Source: Lysobacter arseniciresistens ZS79 (GTDB lineage: Bacteria; Pseudomonadota; Gammaproteobacteria; Xanthomonadales; Xanthomonadaceae). Taken from it: a stretch of DNA of 64,000 bases. Shown piece by piece: positions 37,565-47,618 of this stretch; within the stretch, counting starts at the first letter, position 1, and every line of letters starts with the position of its first letter. The position numbers and the translations under genes were made by a program. Below the pieces are notes generated by a model that was not told the DNA's origin, did not search any database, and worked only from the letters and a program-made list of their open reading frames with translations. The stretch spans positions 124,001 to 188,000 of the forward strand of contig NZ_AVPT01000002.1 in NCBI RefSeq assembly GCF_000768335.1, given 5' to 3'.

Positions 37565-39307
37565 TCAGGGATTCGTGGTTGACTCCGGCAGCACCGCGGC
37601 CTCGCCGACCGGGTTGCGCGGGTCGGTGCCGCCGGACAGCTCGCCGCTGCGCTTGTCCCAGGCGACCGCCTGCAGGTTGCCCCAGGTGTCCTCGCCGGCG
37701 TTGACGGTGTGGCCCATCGCCTCCAGCGTCTTCACAGTCGACGGCGACAGCGCGCCCGCCTCGGCCGAGATGACGTCGGGCAGCCACTGGTGGTGATAGC
37801 GCGGCAGCGCGGCGACCTGCTGGGCGTCGAGGCCGGCATCGAAGCCGAGGATGCCGACCAGCACCTCGGTGATGATCCGGCTGCCGCCCGGCGCGCCGAG
37901 GATCGCCACCTTGTCGTCGGACTCGATGAAGGTCGGCGTCATCGAACTGAGCATGCGCTTGCCCGGCTCCACCGCGTTGGCCGCGAAGCCCATCACGCCA
38001 AAGGCGTTCGGCGTGCCGGGCTTGAGCGCGAAGTCATCCATCTCGTTGTTGAGCAGCACCCCGGTGCCCGGCGCGACCAGGCCGGAGCCGTACAGCAGGT
38101 TGACGGTCTGGGTGGCCGACACCCGGTTGCCTTCGCCATCGATGATCGAGAAGTGGGTGGTCTCGTCGTCCTCGAGCGGCACCGGCTGGCCGGACAGCAG
38201 GTCGCTCGGGGTGGCCCGGTCGGGGTGGATGGTGGCACGCAGGCCGGCGGCGTAGGCCGGGTCGGTCAGCAGCGCCAGCGGCATATCGACGAAGTCCGGG
38301 TCGCCCAGGTAGATCGTGCGGTCGCGGTAGGCGCGCCGCATTGCTTCGACGACCAGGTGGATGCGGTCGGGCTCCTCCATCGCGGCCAGGTCCCAGCCGC
38401 CCAGGATCTGCAGCATCTGCGCCAGCGCGACGCCGCCCGACGACGGCGGCGGCGCGGTGACGACGTGCCAGCCGCGGTAGTCGAACCCGATCGGCTCGCG
38501 CAGGCGGACCTCATAGCCGGCGAGGTCATCGACGGTCCAGCGGCCGCCTTCCTCGGCCACCGAGGCGATCAGCGCCTGGCCGACGTCGCCGCGGTAGAAG
38601 CCGTCGAAGCCCTGCGCGGCGATCAGTTCCAGCGTGCGGGCGAGATCGGGCTGGCGCAGGGTCTCGCCGACCTGCGGCGGGTCGCCGTCCGCCAGGAACA
38701 CCTCGCGGGTGCCGCGGTAGCGTTCCATCACCGCGCTGCGGCGGGCGTAGCCGCGTTCGAGCCGCTCGTAGACCGGGAAGCCTTCGCGGGCGATGCGGAT
38801 CGCCGGTGCCAGCGAGGTCGACAGCGGCAGCTCGCCGTACTCGCGCGCCAGGTGCACCAGCGCCGCCGGCAGGCCGGGGATGCCGGCCGACCACGGGCCG
38901 TTGGTGGCGCGGTCGCGGTCGAGCCCGCCGTCGGCGTCGAGGTAGGCCTCGGGCGTGGCCGACGCGGGCGCGGTCTCGCGCGCGTCGATGAACACGTCGC
39001 GGCCGCTGTCGGCGTCGTGCAGCAGGAAGAACCCGCCGCCGCCCAGGCCGGAACTGATCGGTTCGACCACCGACAGCGTCGATGACACCGCCACCGCCGC
39101 GTCGAACGCGTTGCCGCCGCGGCGGATCATCTCCAGCCCGGCTTCGGTGGCGAGCGAGTGCGCGCTTGCGATCGCGGTGCCCGGCGGGGTGATCGCGGCC
39201 GCGGCCGCGGTGGGCGCGCCGTCATGCGCGGGGGCGGTGGTCGCGCAGCCGGCCAGCAGGCCGGCCAGGACGCCGGCGGTCAGAACCGGTCGCAGTGCCT
39301 TGTGCAT
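37565..39307 (-). CDS. ggt: Gamma-glutamyltransferase (lipoprotein)
   Basis: 580-aa Ntn hydrolase that self-cleaves and hydrolyses or transfers gamma-glutamyl groups, as in glutathione use in the periplasm. The autoprocessing nucleophile is Thr383 in DDETTHFSIID. GLGGGGFFLLHD, NNEMDDFA and MLSSMTPTF are conserved. A lipobox (GLLAGCATT, Cys at about 21) predicts a membrane-anchored form rather than the soluble enzyme of E. coli. The start is the ATG at 39307, 16 bp after the ferredoxin stop. Confidence 0.94.
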   Translation of the reverse strand: MHKALRPVLTAGVLAGLLAGCATTAPAHDGAPTAAAAAITPPGTAIASAHSLATEAGLEMIRRGGNAFDAAVAVSSTLSVVEPISSGLGGGGFFLLHDADSGRDVFIDARETAPASATPEAYLDADGGLDRDRATNGPWSAGIPGLPAALVHLAREYGELPLSTSLAPAIRIAREGFPVYERLERGYARRSAVMERYRGTREVFLADGDPPQVGETLRQPDLARTLELIAAQGFDGFYRGDVGQALIASVAEEGGRWTVDDLAGYEVRLREPIGFDYRGWHVVTAPPPSSGGVALAQMLQILGGWDLAAMEEPDRIHLVVEAMRRAYRDRTIYLGDPDFVDMPLALLTDPAYAAGLRATIHPDRATPSDLLSGQPVPLEDDETTHFSIIDGEGNRVSATQTVNLLYGSGLVAPGTGVLLNNEMDDFALKPGTPNAFGVMGFAANAVEPGKRMLSSMTPTFIESDDKVAILGAPGGSRIITEVLVGILGFDAGLDAQQVAALPRYHHQWLPDVISAEAGALSPSTVKTLEAMGHTVNAGEDTWGNLQAVAWDKRSGELSGGTDPRNPVGEAAVLPESTTNP

Positions 39308-39323
39308 CGCTCGCTCCTGTTGG

Positions 39324-39575
39324 TCACGAACCCTGTTGCAGGCGCAGCAGCTTGGCCAGCAGTTGCTCGTGTGATTCGGAAAGGTCCGGATCGGGGTCGA
39401 TGCACTCGACCGGACAGACAACGACGCATTGTGGCTCGTCGAAGTGGCCCACGCACTCGGTGCACCGGGCCGGGTCGATCACGTAGATGGTTTCGCCCTG
39501 CGATATCGCCTGGTTCGGGCAGGCCGGTTCACAGACGTCGCAGTTGACGCACAGATCGTTGATCTTGAGGGACAT
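39324..39575 (-). CDS. YfhL-type 2[4Fe-4S] ferredoxin
   Basis: 83 aa. Two cluster motifs: CVNCDVCEPACP (residues 9-20) and CTECVGHFDEPQCVVVCPVEC, where the longer insert in the second motif is typical of the Alvin/YfhL group. In xanthomonads this gene often lies near coaD. It is on the same strand upstream of ggt and downstream of the lipoprotein gene. Confidence 0.93.
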   Translation of the reverse strand: MSLKINDLCVNCDVCEPACPNQAISQGETIYVIDPARCTECVGHFDEPQCVVVCPVECIDPDPDLSESHEQLLAKLLRLQQGS

Positions 39576-39632
39576 GGGGCTCGCGCATCGGGACGCCCGC
39601 GCCCGCCGAGGCGGCAGGCGCGGGCCCCTGCA

Positions 39633-40142
39633 TCACTTGGCCTCGACGAACTGGTAGTTCACGCCGGCCGGCTCGACCGCGGCGCGCACGCGCTCGTTGT
39701 CGGCCGCGTCGCCGATGAAGAGCAGCTTGACGCCCTTCATCGAACCCGGATCGACCTTGGCGAACGCGCCGACGACGATGTCGGCCATCATCGCCGACTC
39801 CGGCGAGCCGAACGCGACCAGGTTGCCCTCGACGATGCCGCGCTGCATCGCGACCTCGATCTCTTCCTTCAGCCGCTCGTGCGCGCCCTCGAAGCCGGCC
39901 GACTCGGACGACGGCAGGTAGTACAGGTACGGGTTGTTGCTGATGTCGCCCATGTTGCGGGTGACCACGTCGGACAGGTACACGCCCCAGGCCTGCTCGT
40001 CGTTGTTGTCGGCGGGACGGGTCACGGCCGGCTTGGCGTCGGCGTCGGCGACGGTGTCGGAGGCGGCATCGTCCTTCTGGCAGGCGGCCAGCAGCGGCAG
40101 CGACAGCAGGGCGATCAGCAGCAGGCGGGTGGTGGTTTTCAT
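39633..40142 (-). CDS. Lipoprotein of unknown function
   Basis: 169 aa. Signal peptide with lipobox LPLLAAC (Cys at about 21), an Asp/Ala-rich linker, then a compact domain from about residue 48 (EQAWGVYLSDVVTRNMGD). The C-terminal half (VKLLFIGDAADNERVRAAVEPAGVNYQFVE) reads like a small alpha/beta unit. I do not recognise the family. It lies between coaD and the ferredoxin gene on the same strand, with a 53-bp gap from coaD. Confidence 0.75.
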   Translation of the reverse strand: MKTTTRLLLIALLSLPLLAACQKDDAASDTVADADAKPAVTRPADNNDEQAWGVYLSDVVTRNMGDISNNPYLYYLPSSESAGFEGAHERLKEEIEVAMQRGIVEGNLVAFGSPESAMMADIVVGAFAKVDPGSMKGVKLLFIGDAADNERVRAAVEPAGVNYQFVEAK

Positions 40143-40195
40143 CGTAGCTCCCCTGGTTGGGTCGGAAAGGCGGGTGGGACGGGTGGATCGGAAGG

Positions 40196-41394
<1,199 letters not shown>

Positions 41395-41461
41395 CGGGAC
41401 GGGTTCCGGGCCGGTGCTAGCATGTGCGGCCATTGTCCAACATGTCCCGGGCCGCCATCCG

Positions 41462-42826
41462 ATGGTCAGTTTCTTCCGCCGCAAGAAGCCTGAAACGCCT
41501 GCCGGCAGCGAGTCCGCGCGACGCTACAGTGCCGAGGAACTGGCGGCGGCGTTCCCGACCGCGCCATCGGGCGATGCGCCGGTCGCGCCCAGGGCGCCCG
41601 ACCCGGCCCCTGTTGCGGCGCCGGTGGATGACCGGGCCGCGGTGGTCGAAAAACCGGCCGAAGCGGTGGAAGAGTCGCACGATGCGGCCCGAAAACCCGC
41701 CGTAGCGGCGGAACCAGCGGAAACCGAAGTCCCGGCGGCCGCTGTCGAGGCTCCCGCTCCGACGCCCGCAACCGCGCCGGCCGCTTTGGCCCCGGAACCC
41801 GCACCCGCGCCTCCCACCCCGGCGCCCGCCCCCCGACCCGCACCCGAAGCGCCGGCGGAACCCGACCTCCCCGGCGTCGCCAACCCTGGCGCCGCCGCGG
41901 CCCCGGCCGGCAAGCGCGGCTGGCGCGAGCGCCTGCGCGGCAGCGCGTTCGCGCGCAGCTTCGGCGGGCTGTTCTACACCAACCCGAAACTCGACGAGGA
42001 CCTGCTCGACCAGATCGAGACCGCGCTGATCACCGCCGATGTCGGCGTGGCCGCGACCACCGAACTCGTCGCCGGCTTGCGCAAGCGCATGAACGCGCGC
42101 GAATTCGCCGACGCCCACGCGCTGCTGCTGGCCCTGCGCGAACAGCTGCTGGCGCTGCTGCGCCCGGTCGCCGTGCCGCTGCGGGTCGCGCGTGACGGCA
42201 AACCCTTCGTGCTGCTGACCGTGGGCGTCAACGGCGTCGGCAAGACCACCACCATCGGCAAGCTGGCCAAGCGCTTCAAGGACGAGGGCCGGCCGCTGAT
42301 GCTGGCCGCCGGCGACACCTTCCGCGCCGCCGCCGTCGCGCAGCTGCAGGCCTGGGGCGAGCGCAACGGCGTGGCCGTCATCGCCCAAGGCCAGAACGCC
42401 GACGCCGCCTCGGTCGCGTTCGACGCGCTGCAAGCCGCCACCGCCCGCAACATCGAGGTGCTGATCGCCGACACCGCCGGCCGCCTGCACACCCAGCAGG
42501 GACTGATGGCCGAGCTTGGCAAGATCAAGCGCGTGCTGCAGAAGATCGACCCGTCCGCGCCGCACGAGGTGCTGATGGTGATCGACGGTACCACCGGCCA
42601 GAACGCGGTCAGCCAGTTGCGCCAGTTCCACGCCGCGGTCGGCGTGACCGGCTTGGTGGTGACCAAGCTCGACGGCACCGCCAAGGGTGGCGTGGTGTTC
42701 GCGCTGGCCCGCGAGTTCGGCATCCCGATCCGCTTCGCCGGCATCGGCGAGCGGCCGGAGGACCTGCGCGTGTTCGATGCCGAGGCATTCGTCGACGCGC
42801 TGCTGCCGGAGACGCTCGGCACCTAG
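41462..42826 (+). CDS. ftsY: Signal recognition particle receptor FtsY
   Basis: 454 aa. GTPase receptor that docks SRP-ribosome complexes at SecYEG. Begins MVSFFRRKKPE, then an Ala/Pro/Glu-rich acidic A domain (about 10-145) of low complexity, the N domain, and the G domain with TVGVNGVGKTTTIGKLAK (near 257), DTFRAAAVAQLQ, ADTAGRLH and TKLDGTAKGG. The ATG at 41462 is chosen because the longer frame is antisense to rsmD. TAGCAT at about 41418 might be its -10. Confidence 0.95.
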   Translation: MVSFFRRKKPETPAGSESARRYSAEELAAAFPTAPSGDAPVAPRAPDPAPVAAPVDDRAAVVEKPAEAVEESHDAARKPAVAAEPAETEVPAAAVEAPAPTPATAPAALAPEPAPAPPTPAPAPRPAPEAPAEPDLPGVANPGAAAAPAGKRGWRERLRGSAFARSFGGLFYTNPKLDEDLLDQIETALITADVGVAATTELVAGLRKRMNAREFADAHALLLALREQLLALLRPVAVPLRVARDGKPFVLLTVGVNGVGKTTTIGKLAKRFKDEGRPLMLAAGDTFRAAAVAQLQAWGERNGVAVIAQGQNADAASVAFDALQAATARNIEVLIADTAGRLHTQQGLMAELGKIKRVLQKIDPSAPHEVLMVIDGTTGQNAVSQLRQFHAAVGVTGLVVTKLDGTAKGGVVFALAREFGIPIRFAGIGERPEDLRVFDAEAFVDALLPETLGT

Positions 42827-42838
42827 CCGGGCCGGCAG

Positions 42839-44128
42839 GTGGAAACCGGACCGGCACCCCGCAACAGGCTGGCAACGCGACTGACTCCGCGCGGGAGGCG
42901 GCTCTGGCTTGCCGTCGCGGCGGCGTCGGTGCTGCTCGCGCTGGCGCTGACCTGGCTCGTCCAGCCGCCGCGGGTGGCCGGGCTCGTCCTCGACCGCACA
43001 GGCGCCGCGCTCGGGCTGGAGATCAGCGCCAGCGGCATCAGCGAGTACACCTTGCGCGGCAACCCGACCCTGGTCGTGCGCGACCTCGTGGCGCGGCAGC
43101 CGGGCGCTGACACGCCCGTGCTGCGGGCCGGGCGCGTGTTGCTGTCGTTGCCGTGGTCGACCCTGCGCAGCCGCGGCGCGGAACTGACCGTGGACCATGT
43201 CGAGCTGGACGCGCCCCGGCTCGACCTGGCCGCATTGCAACGCTGGCGCGAAAGTCGCCCGCCATCCGGCGAGGTGCGCATCCCGACCCTCACCGGCGGC
43301 CTGGAGGTCACCCGCGGCGAGGTCCTTGGCGATGGATGGTCGGTCGACCGCATCGCGCTGCAACTGCCGTCGCTGCATCCCGACCGCACGGTCGCCGGCC
43401 GCATCGGCGGGCGTTTCCGCAACGGCGACACCACGGTGCCGTTCGACCTGCAGGCGGTGCTGACGGCGCCGTCGATGGACGCCGCGCTGGGTGCGTCGGG
43501 CATCGCGACGGTGGTGACGCCGCAGTGGCGGCTGCCGATGCGGACGACCTTCTCGGGACGGCTGCACGACGGCGACGATGCGCTGGGGCTGGACGGGTTC
43601 CGGCTCGGCGCCGACGCCCAGCGCGTGGCGGACGGGCGCGAGCTGCCGTTCGTGTTCGGGCTGGCCGGGCCGGTGCGTTACCGCGACGGCCGCTTCACGG
43701 TCGCGCCGCTGGGCGTTGCGCTGCGCGGACCGGGGCAAGGACCGGTGCCGGACCTCGATGGTCTTGGCCGCTTCGCGTGGGACGGGGGGCTTTCGCTGGG
43801 TCTGGAAGGCACCCTCGCCGGCTGGCCCCAAGCGTGGCCGTCGCTGCCACCGCCGCTCGACCGGGCCGACGCGCCGCTGCCGTTCGCGCTCGACTACTCC
43901 GGCCCGGCCAGTCTGTCCGGACCGGCCCGCCTCAATCTGCAGCGCGGCGTGACCGCGTTCGACGCCCGCTTCCGCCTGCCCGACGTACTCGCCTGGGTCG
44001 ACCGGATCGACACCGGCACGCCGCTGCCACCGCTGGACGGCACCTTCTCGACGCCGCGACTGGAAATCGCCGGCGCGACGCTCGAAGGCGTCGAGATCGA
44101 ATTCAGCGAAGACCCCGCCGATGACTGA
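42839..44128 (+). CDS. AsmA-like inner-membrane protein
   Basis: 429 aa from a GTG. One N-terminal helix (about 23-43, LWLAVAAASVLLALALTWLV) followed by a long beta-rich extracytoplasmic region with repeating amphipathic strands, as in AsmA/GspN-like bridge proteins. SADHVELDAPRLDL-like strands and DGTFSTPRLEIAGATLEGVEI at the end are typical. A role in outer-membrane lipid or protein handling is inferred. It overlaps mutY by 8 nt and follows ftsY by 12 bp. Confidence 0.7.
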   Translation: METGPAPRNRLATRLTPRGRRLWLAVAAASVLLALALTWLVQPPRVAGLVLDRTGAALGLEISASGISEYTLRGNPTLVVRDLVARQPGADTPVLRAGRVLLSLPWSTLRSRGAELTVDHVELDAPRLDLAALQRWRESRPPSGEVRIPTLTGGLEVTRGEVLGDGWSVDRIALQLPSLHPDRTVAGRIGGRFRNGDTTVPFDLQAVLTAPSMDAALGASGIATVVTPQWRLPMRTTFSGRLHDGDDALGLDGFRLGADAQRVADGRELPFVFGLAGPVRYRDGRFTVAPLGVALRGPGQGPVPDLDGLGRFAWDGGLSLGLEGTLAGWPQAWPSLPPPLDRADAPLPFALDYSGPASLSGPARLNLQRGVTAFDARFRLPDVLAWVDRIDTGTPLPPLDGTFSTPRLEIAGATLEGVEIEFSEDPADD

Positions 44129-45233
44129 AGCATCCACCCAACGCGCCGGTGACGACACGCACCAGCAGGCCGAAGCCGCGCCACCCGCGGCCGGCGACAG
44201 CTTCGCCACCCGCCTGCTCGCCTGGTTCGACCGCAGCGGCCGCCACGACCTGCCGTGGCAGCACCCGCGCACGCCCTACCGCGTGTGGCTGTCGGAAATC
44301 ATGCTGCAGCAGACCCAGGTACGGACCGCCGCGCCCTATTTCGAGCGCTTCGTCGCCGCCCTGCCCGACCTGCCCTCGCTCGCCGCCGCCGACCTCGAAC
44401 AGGTGCTCGCGCTGTGGTCGGGGCTGGGCTACTACGCCCGCGCCCGCAACCTGCGCGCCGCCGCGCGCCGCTGCGTGGAACTGCACGACGGCGAGCTGCC
44501 GCGTGATATCGACGCCCTCGTCGCCCTGCCCGGCATCGGCCGCAGCACCGCCGCGGCGATCCTCTCGCAGGCCTGGGGTGACCGCCACGCGATCCTCGAC
44601 GGCAACGTCAAACGCGTGCTCGCGCGCTACCACGGCATCGCCGGCTGGCCGGGCACGCCCGCGGTCGAGCGCGAGCTGTGGAAGCTGGCCGGACAACACC
44701 TGCCCGACGCGCGCATGCCCGACTACACCCAGGCGCAGATGGACCTCGGCGCGACCCTGTGCACACGCGCGGACCCGGCCTGCGTGCTGTGCCCGCTGCA
44801 GGCCGATTGCGTCGCCCGCATCGAAGGCCGCACCGCCCAGCTGCCGACGCCCCGACCCGGCAAGGTGCTGCCGCAGCGTCACGCCCACGTGCTGTGGGTC
44901 GAGGACGCCGACGGCCGCGTGCTGCTGCAACAGCGCCCGCCGACCGGCCTCTGGGCATCGCTGTGGACGCTGCCGCAGGCCGACGACATCGCCGCGGCGC
45001 GCAGGTGGTTTGACCGCCACCTGGACGGCGACTTCGACGCCGCCACCGAAACGCCGGCCATCGCCCACGCCTTCAGTCACTACAGGCTGGAACTGCGCCC
45101 GCTGCACTGGCGCGGCATCGCCCTGCGCGGCGCGGTCGGGGACAATGACGGCCTGCGCTGGGTCGCGCGCGGGCAACTGGACGCGCTCGGCATCCCCGCG
45201 CCGATCCGCCGCCTGCTCGAAACCGGGCGCTGA
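44121..45233 (+). CDS. mutY: A/G-specific adenine glycosylase MutY
   Basis: 370 aa. Removes adenine opposite 8-oxoguanine. Catalytic Glu in [11 protein letters not shown], helix-hairpin-helix [15 protein letters not shown], Asp in [12 protein letters not shown], and the 4Fe-4S loop C-x6-C-x2-C-x5-C ([17 protein letters not shown]). A C-terminal NUDIX-like 8-oxoG reader follows (about 245-365). The first 25 residues are an unstructured addition. It is followed by yggX, as in many gammaproteobacteria. Confidence 0.96.
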   Translation: MTEASTQRAGDDTHQQAEAAPPAAGDSFATRLLAWFDRSGRHDLPWQHPRTPYRVWLSEIMLQQTQVRTAAPYFERFVAALPDLPSLAAADLEQVLALWSGLGYYARARNLRAAARRCVELHDGELPRDIDALVALPGIGRSTAAAILSQAWGDRHAILDGNVKRVLARYHGIAGWPGTPAVERELWKLAGQHLPDARMPDYTQAQMDLGATLCTRADPACVLCPLQADCVARIEGRTAQLPTPRPGKVLPQRHAHVLWVEDADGRVLLQQRPPTGLWASLWTLPQADDIAAARRWFDRHLDGDFDAATETPAIAHAFSHYRLELRPLHWRGIALRGAVGDNDGLRWVARGQLDALGIPAPIRRLLETGR

Positions 45234-45256
45234 CAACCCCCCACACGAGGTCCGCC

Positions 45257-45529
45257 ATGCCGCGCGCCGTCTACTGCGAATACGAGAAACGCGAAACCGA
45301 GGGGCTCGATTTCGTGCCCTGGCCCGGCCCGGCCGGCAAGCGCGTCTACGCCCACATCGGCAAGGGCGCGTGGGCCGCGTGGCTCGCGCACCAGACCATG
45401 CTGATCAACGAGAACCGGCTGTCGCCGATGAACCCCGAGCACCGCGCCTTCCTCGAAGGCGAGATGCTCAAGTTCCTGTTCGGCGGCAACGCCGAGAAGC
45501 CGGCCGGCTACGTCCCGCCGGCGGCCTAG
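45257..45529 (+). CDS. yggX: YggX, Fe(II)-trafficking/oxidative protection protein
   Basis: 90 aa. Cys7 in [43 protein letters not shown] and MLKFLFGG are the family core. Protects iron-sulfur clusters from oxidative damage. GAGGT lies 5 nt before the ATG. The stop overlaps the convergent lipoprotein gene by 4 nt. Confidence 0.95.
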   Translation: MPRAVYCEYEKRETEGLDFVPWPGPAGKRVYAHIGKGAWAAWLAHQTMLINENRLSPMNPEHRAFLEGEMLKFLFGGNAEKPAGYVPPAA

Positions 45530-45963
45530 AGCGACGCGCGGGCCACGTCCTCGGCCTGCCGGATCGCCTTGACGTCGAGCGGCTGGATCGTCTCGATCCG
45601 GCACGGGATGCTGGTCGACTGGTCCAGGACCACCACGTTGTCGAGGCCGGCGAACACCGCGCCGGTCTGGTCGCTCAGTGAGATCGACCGCGCCACGTCC
45701 AGCCGCGGGCAGGCGCTGGCCAGCCGCAGCAGGTAGGCGTCGCTCGGCCGCGTCCAGACCACCAGCGCGTCGTCGCCGATCGGCTCCCAGCTGTGCAGGG
45801 TGCCGAAGTAGCTGAACTTGTTGACCGGCGCGCCGGCGTGGTCGAAGTAGATCTGCTGGCGCTGGGTCTCCGACAGCGTCGGGCCGGTGGCGCAACCGGC
45901 CAGCAGCGCGAGCGCCGCGAGCGCGGGCGACAGCCGCGCGGCGGTGAGGGTTTGCGTCTTCAT
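45526..45963 (-). CDS. DUF6491-like lipoprotein
   Basis: 145 aa. Lipobox LALLAGC (Cys at about 24), then a small domain with [21 protein letters not shown] and two cysteines ([20 protein letters not shown]) that may pair. This pattern matches a lipoprotein family common in xanthomonads that I recall as DUF6491; function unknown. The start is the ATG at 45963. Confidence 0.75.
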   Translation of the reverse strand: MKTQTLTAARLSPALAALALLAGCATGPTLSETQRQQIYFDHAGAPVNKFSYFGTLHSWEPIGDDALVVWTRPSDAYLLRLASACPRLDVARSISLSDQTGAVFAGLDNVVVLDQSTSIPCRIETIQPLDVKAIRQAEDVARASL

Positions 45964-46062
45964 GGCTGACTCCCGGGTGTTTGGCACTGGTGTCGCGTCC
46001 ATCATGCCCCTCCCCGCGTTGCGCGGCACGGCACCGGCGAAGCACGTTCAGCGCGCGGCAGC

Positions 46063-46091
46063 TTGCCAGCTCTGCCGGCGCCCCGTATCAT
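46063..46091 (+). promoter_or_regulatory. Sigma-70 promoter of tRNA-Phe
   Basis: TTGCCA (46063-46068), 17-bp spacer, TATCAT (46086-46091), followed by the GC-rich discriminator GCCGCTCC typical of stringently controlled stable-RNA promoters. The predicted start, near 46098, is about 24 nt before the tRNA. Confidence 0.75.
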
Positions 46092-46121
46092 GCCGCTCCT
46101 CGCACGGCCCGACCGTGTAGT

Positions 46122-46197
46122 GGCCGGGTAGCTCAGTTGGTAGAGCAGGGGATTGAAAATCCCCGTGTCGGGGGTTCGATTCCCTCCCCGGCCACCA
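46122..46197 (+). tRNA. tRNA-Phe (GAA)
   Basis: A 76-nt cloverleaf with encoded CCA. Acceptor GGCCGGG pairs with CCCGGCC; D-arm GCTC-AGTTGGTA-GAGC; anticodon stem GGGGA/TCCCC with anticodon GAA at 46155-46157; TPsiC arm GGGGG-TTCGATT-CCCTC. Its 3' end is duplicated at 47619-47637. Confidence 0.97.
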
Positions 46198-46199
46198 TT
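46181..46199 (+). repeat. attL-like direct repeat (tRNA-Phe 3' end)
   Basis: Left copy of the 19-bp perfect repeat. It covers the TPsiC 3' strand, the acceptor 3' strand, CCA and two bases beyond. Confidence 0.7.
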
Positions 46200-46220
46200 C
46201 TTGAAGTGGCGTAGAACCCA

Positions 46221-46254
46221 AGCCCCGCAAGGCATTCAGGCCGGCGGGGCTTTT
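46221..46254 (+). terminator. Terminator after tRNA-Phe
   Basis: GCCCCGC and GCGGGGC with a 15-nt loop, then TTTT. It lies inside the left end of the scar, so it arrived with the inserted DNA if the island reading is right. Confidence 0.65.
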
Positions 46255-46356
46255 CATTGGAGGGTGCTTCGCCTTCCATCATCCCTCCTCCGGGGTAGCA
46301 CGGCGATCATCCTCGCCTCGATGGGCTCGGACCTCGATCCGCAGCAACCCCGGCAG

Positions 46357-46545
46357 TGACCTGCCCCCACAGAGCCGTACCCGTCGAAGCTACGCAGAGT
46401 CCGTCATCCAGAATGGGCGGACATGCGCGAGAGTCGCTTCACCGCGGAGCAGCTTCAGCCCGGCCAGCTACTACGTCTGGCGGACGAAGCGGCGGCATGG
46501 AGGCCGAAGACGCCAAGCGGCTGAGGGAGCCGGAGAACAACTGTC
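46357..46545 (+). pseudogene. IS3-family (IS407/IS51-like) left end and orfA remnant
   Basis: TGACCTGCCCCCAC at 46357 resembles an IS3-group terminal repeat. An ATG at 46423 reads MRESRFTAEQ, the usual start of IS3 orfA. The following roughly 25 codons are missing. ASYYVWRTK then GGMEAEDAKRLREPENN resume in shifted frames, matching the end of the orfA helix-turn-helix and the leucine-zipper start. No orfB is present. Confidence 0.6.
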
Positions 46546-46567
46546 CGCGACGCCTTCCGCCATCCCG

Positions 46568-47019
46568 TCAGGGTTTGACTTCATACCGGCTGGAAATCGC
46601 GACCCGGTTCCAGGCATTGACGACGATCCCATGCCACGCGATTGCTGCGACTTCGTCCGGCGAAAGGTGCATGGCCGCCGCTTCGTACCGGTCGTCGGCG
46701 AACTGCCCGTCGGAGATCAGGGTCATGGCCTCGCCCATATCCAGTGCAGCGCGCTCCTTGCCAGTGAAGTAGCCCGATTCTCGCCAAGCCGAAGCATCGC
46801 AATGCGGTCCGTTGTCTCGCCTGTGGCAAGCGCGTCCCGGGCATGCAGCCGGACGCAAAAGGCGCACTGGTTGAGCTGCGAGACGCGAAGCGCGATCAGA
46901 TGGGCGAAACCGGAAGCGATGCCGGCAGCGTTCAGCGCGTTTGTCGCGGACCTGTCGAGCCCGACCACGGCCTGGTACAGGTCGGGAAGGGCTTTGCCAA
47001 GGTTGACTCGACTGGACAT
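46568..47019 (-). pseudogene. Frameshifted AhpD-like / carboxymuconolactone decarboxylase family gene
   Basis: The start at 47019 reads MSSRVNLGKALPDLYQAVVG and continues through the CxxC site NQCAFCVRLHARDA to DRIAMLR. It then loses frame near 46791; the adjacent frame continues SAWRESGYFTGKERAALD through VVNAWNRVAISSR to the stop at 46568. One missing T (CTT-TCG read as CTTCG) explains it. Intact relatives of about 150 aa are peroxidase-like CMD proteins. It could also be a sequencing error. Confidence 0.75.
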
Positions 47020-47172
47020 GGGTTTTCTCTATGCAGGGAGGGTTTGTGTGGCGGCCGGCGCGCGTCAGGCCTGAGTGGCGACGATGGTCAGCGAGGGCCC
47101 TACCCGTGTACGGAGGCGATGGGATGCGCACCTGCGAACAGATGCATGGCCGGGCCATGGCTCGGGGTCAAC

Positions 47173-47373
47173 TCATGGCGCGAACCTGAGCATGCAGACG
47201 CCCACGACGACCAGCGCGATGCCGCCCAAACGCATCATGCTCAGCGATTCCCCGAACAGCCAGATACCCACCGCCGCGGTGCCGGCCGCCCCTATGCCCG
47301 TCCAGACGGCGTAGGCGGTGCCGACCGGCAGGACCGTCAAGCTGCGGCCCAGCAACCAGCCCTGTTCCGGCAT
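47173..47373 (-). pseudogene. Truncated SMR (SugE/Gdx-type) transporter gene
   Basis: 66 codons matching only the second half of a small multidrug resistance protein: SLTVLPVGTAYAVWTGIGAAG, then GESLSMMRLGGIALVVVGV. Intact SugE/Gdx (guanidinium exporters) have about 105 aa and four helices with an essential N-terminal Glu, which is missing here. Upstream sequence belongs to another remnant, so a deletion or recombination removed the 5' half. Confidence 0.75.
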
Positions 47374-47390
47374 GAGATCGGCTGCAAGGC

Positions 47391-47615
47391 TCAGGGAACA
47401 GGCAGCCCGTTTTGCGGGCGGGCCTGACAGCCCGGCTGAGGCGCTCGACGCCGGGAACCGTCGCGCGGCACGGTAAGGCCGCGACTCCCAACCTTGGGTT
47501 CCACACGGTGTGCAGCCAGGTACGCGTCCAAGTCCGCGACGGCATAAGCGACTCTACGGCCCAACCGTGCCTACGCGGGAGCAATACCCCTTATGCGCCA
47601 ATCCTGAAGGGTTCG
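47391..47615 (-). pseudogene. Excisionase-like HTH (HTH_17/AlpA-type) remnant
   Basis: Read from 47615 downward: GVRTLQDWRIRGIAPA, an in-frame TAG, then ARLGRRVAYAVADLDAYLAA and a tail to a TGA at 47391. This is the second half of the winged-helix domain found in integrative-element excisionases (RTLQ-WR-RG ... LGRRVAY-V-DLDAWLA). The start is lost at the tRNA-like repeat, and the TAG breaks the frame. It sits at the attR end, where such genes are expected. Confidence 0.5.
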
Positions 47616-47618
47616 GAC

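Noticed and set aside
41490-41900. Ala/Pro/Glu-rich repeat-like stretch
   Set aside because: It is the low-complexity A domain of FtsY, common in the family, not a separate repeat element.
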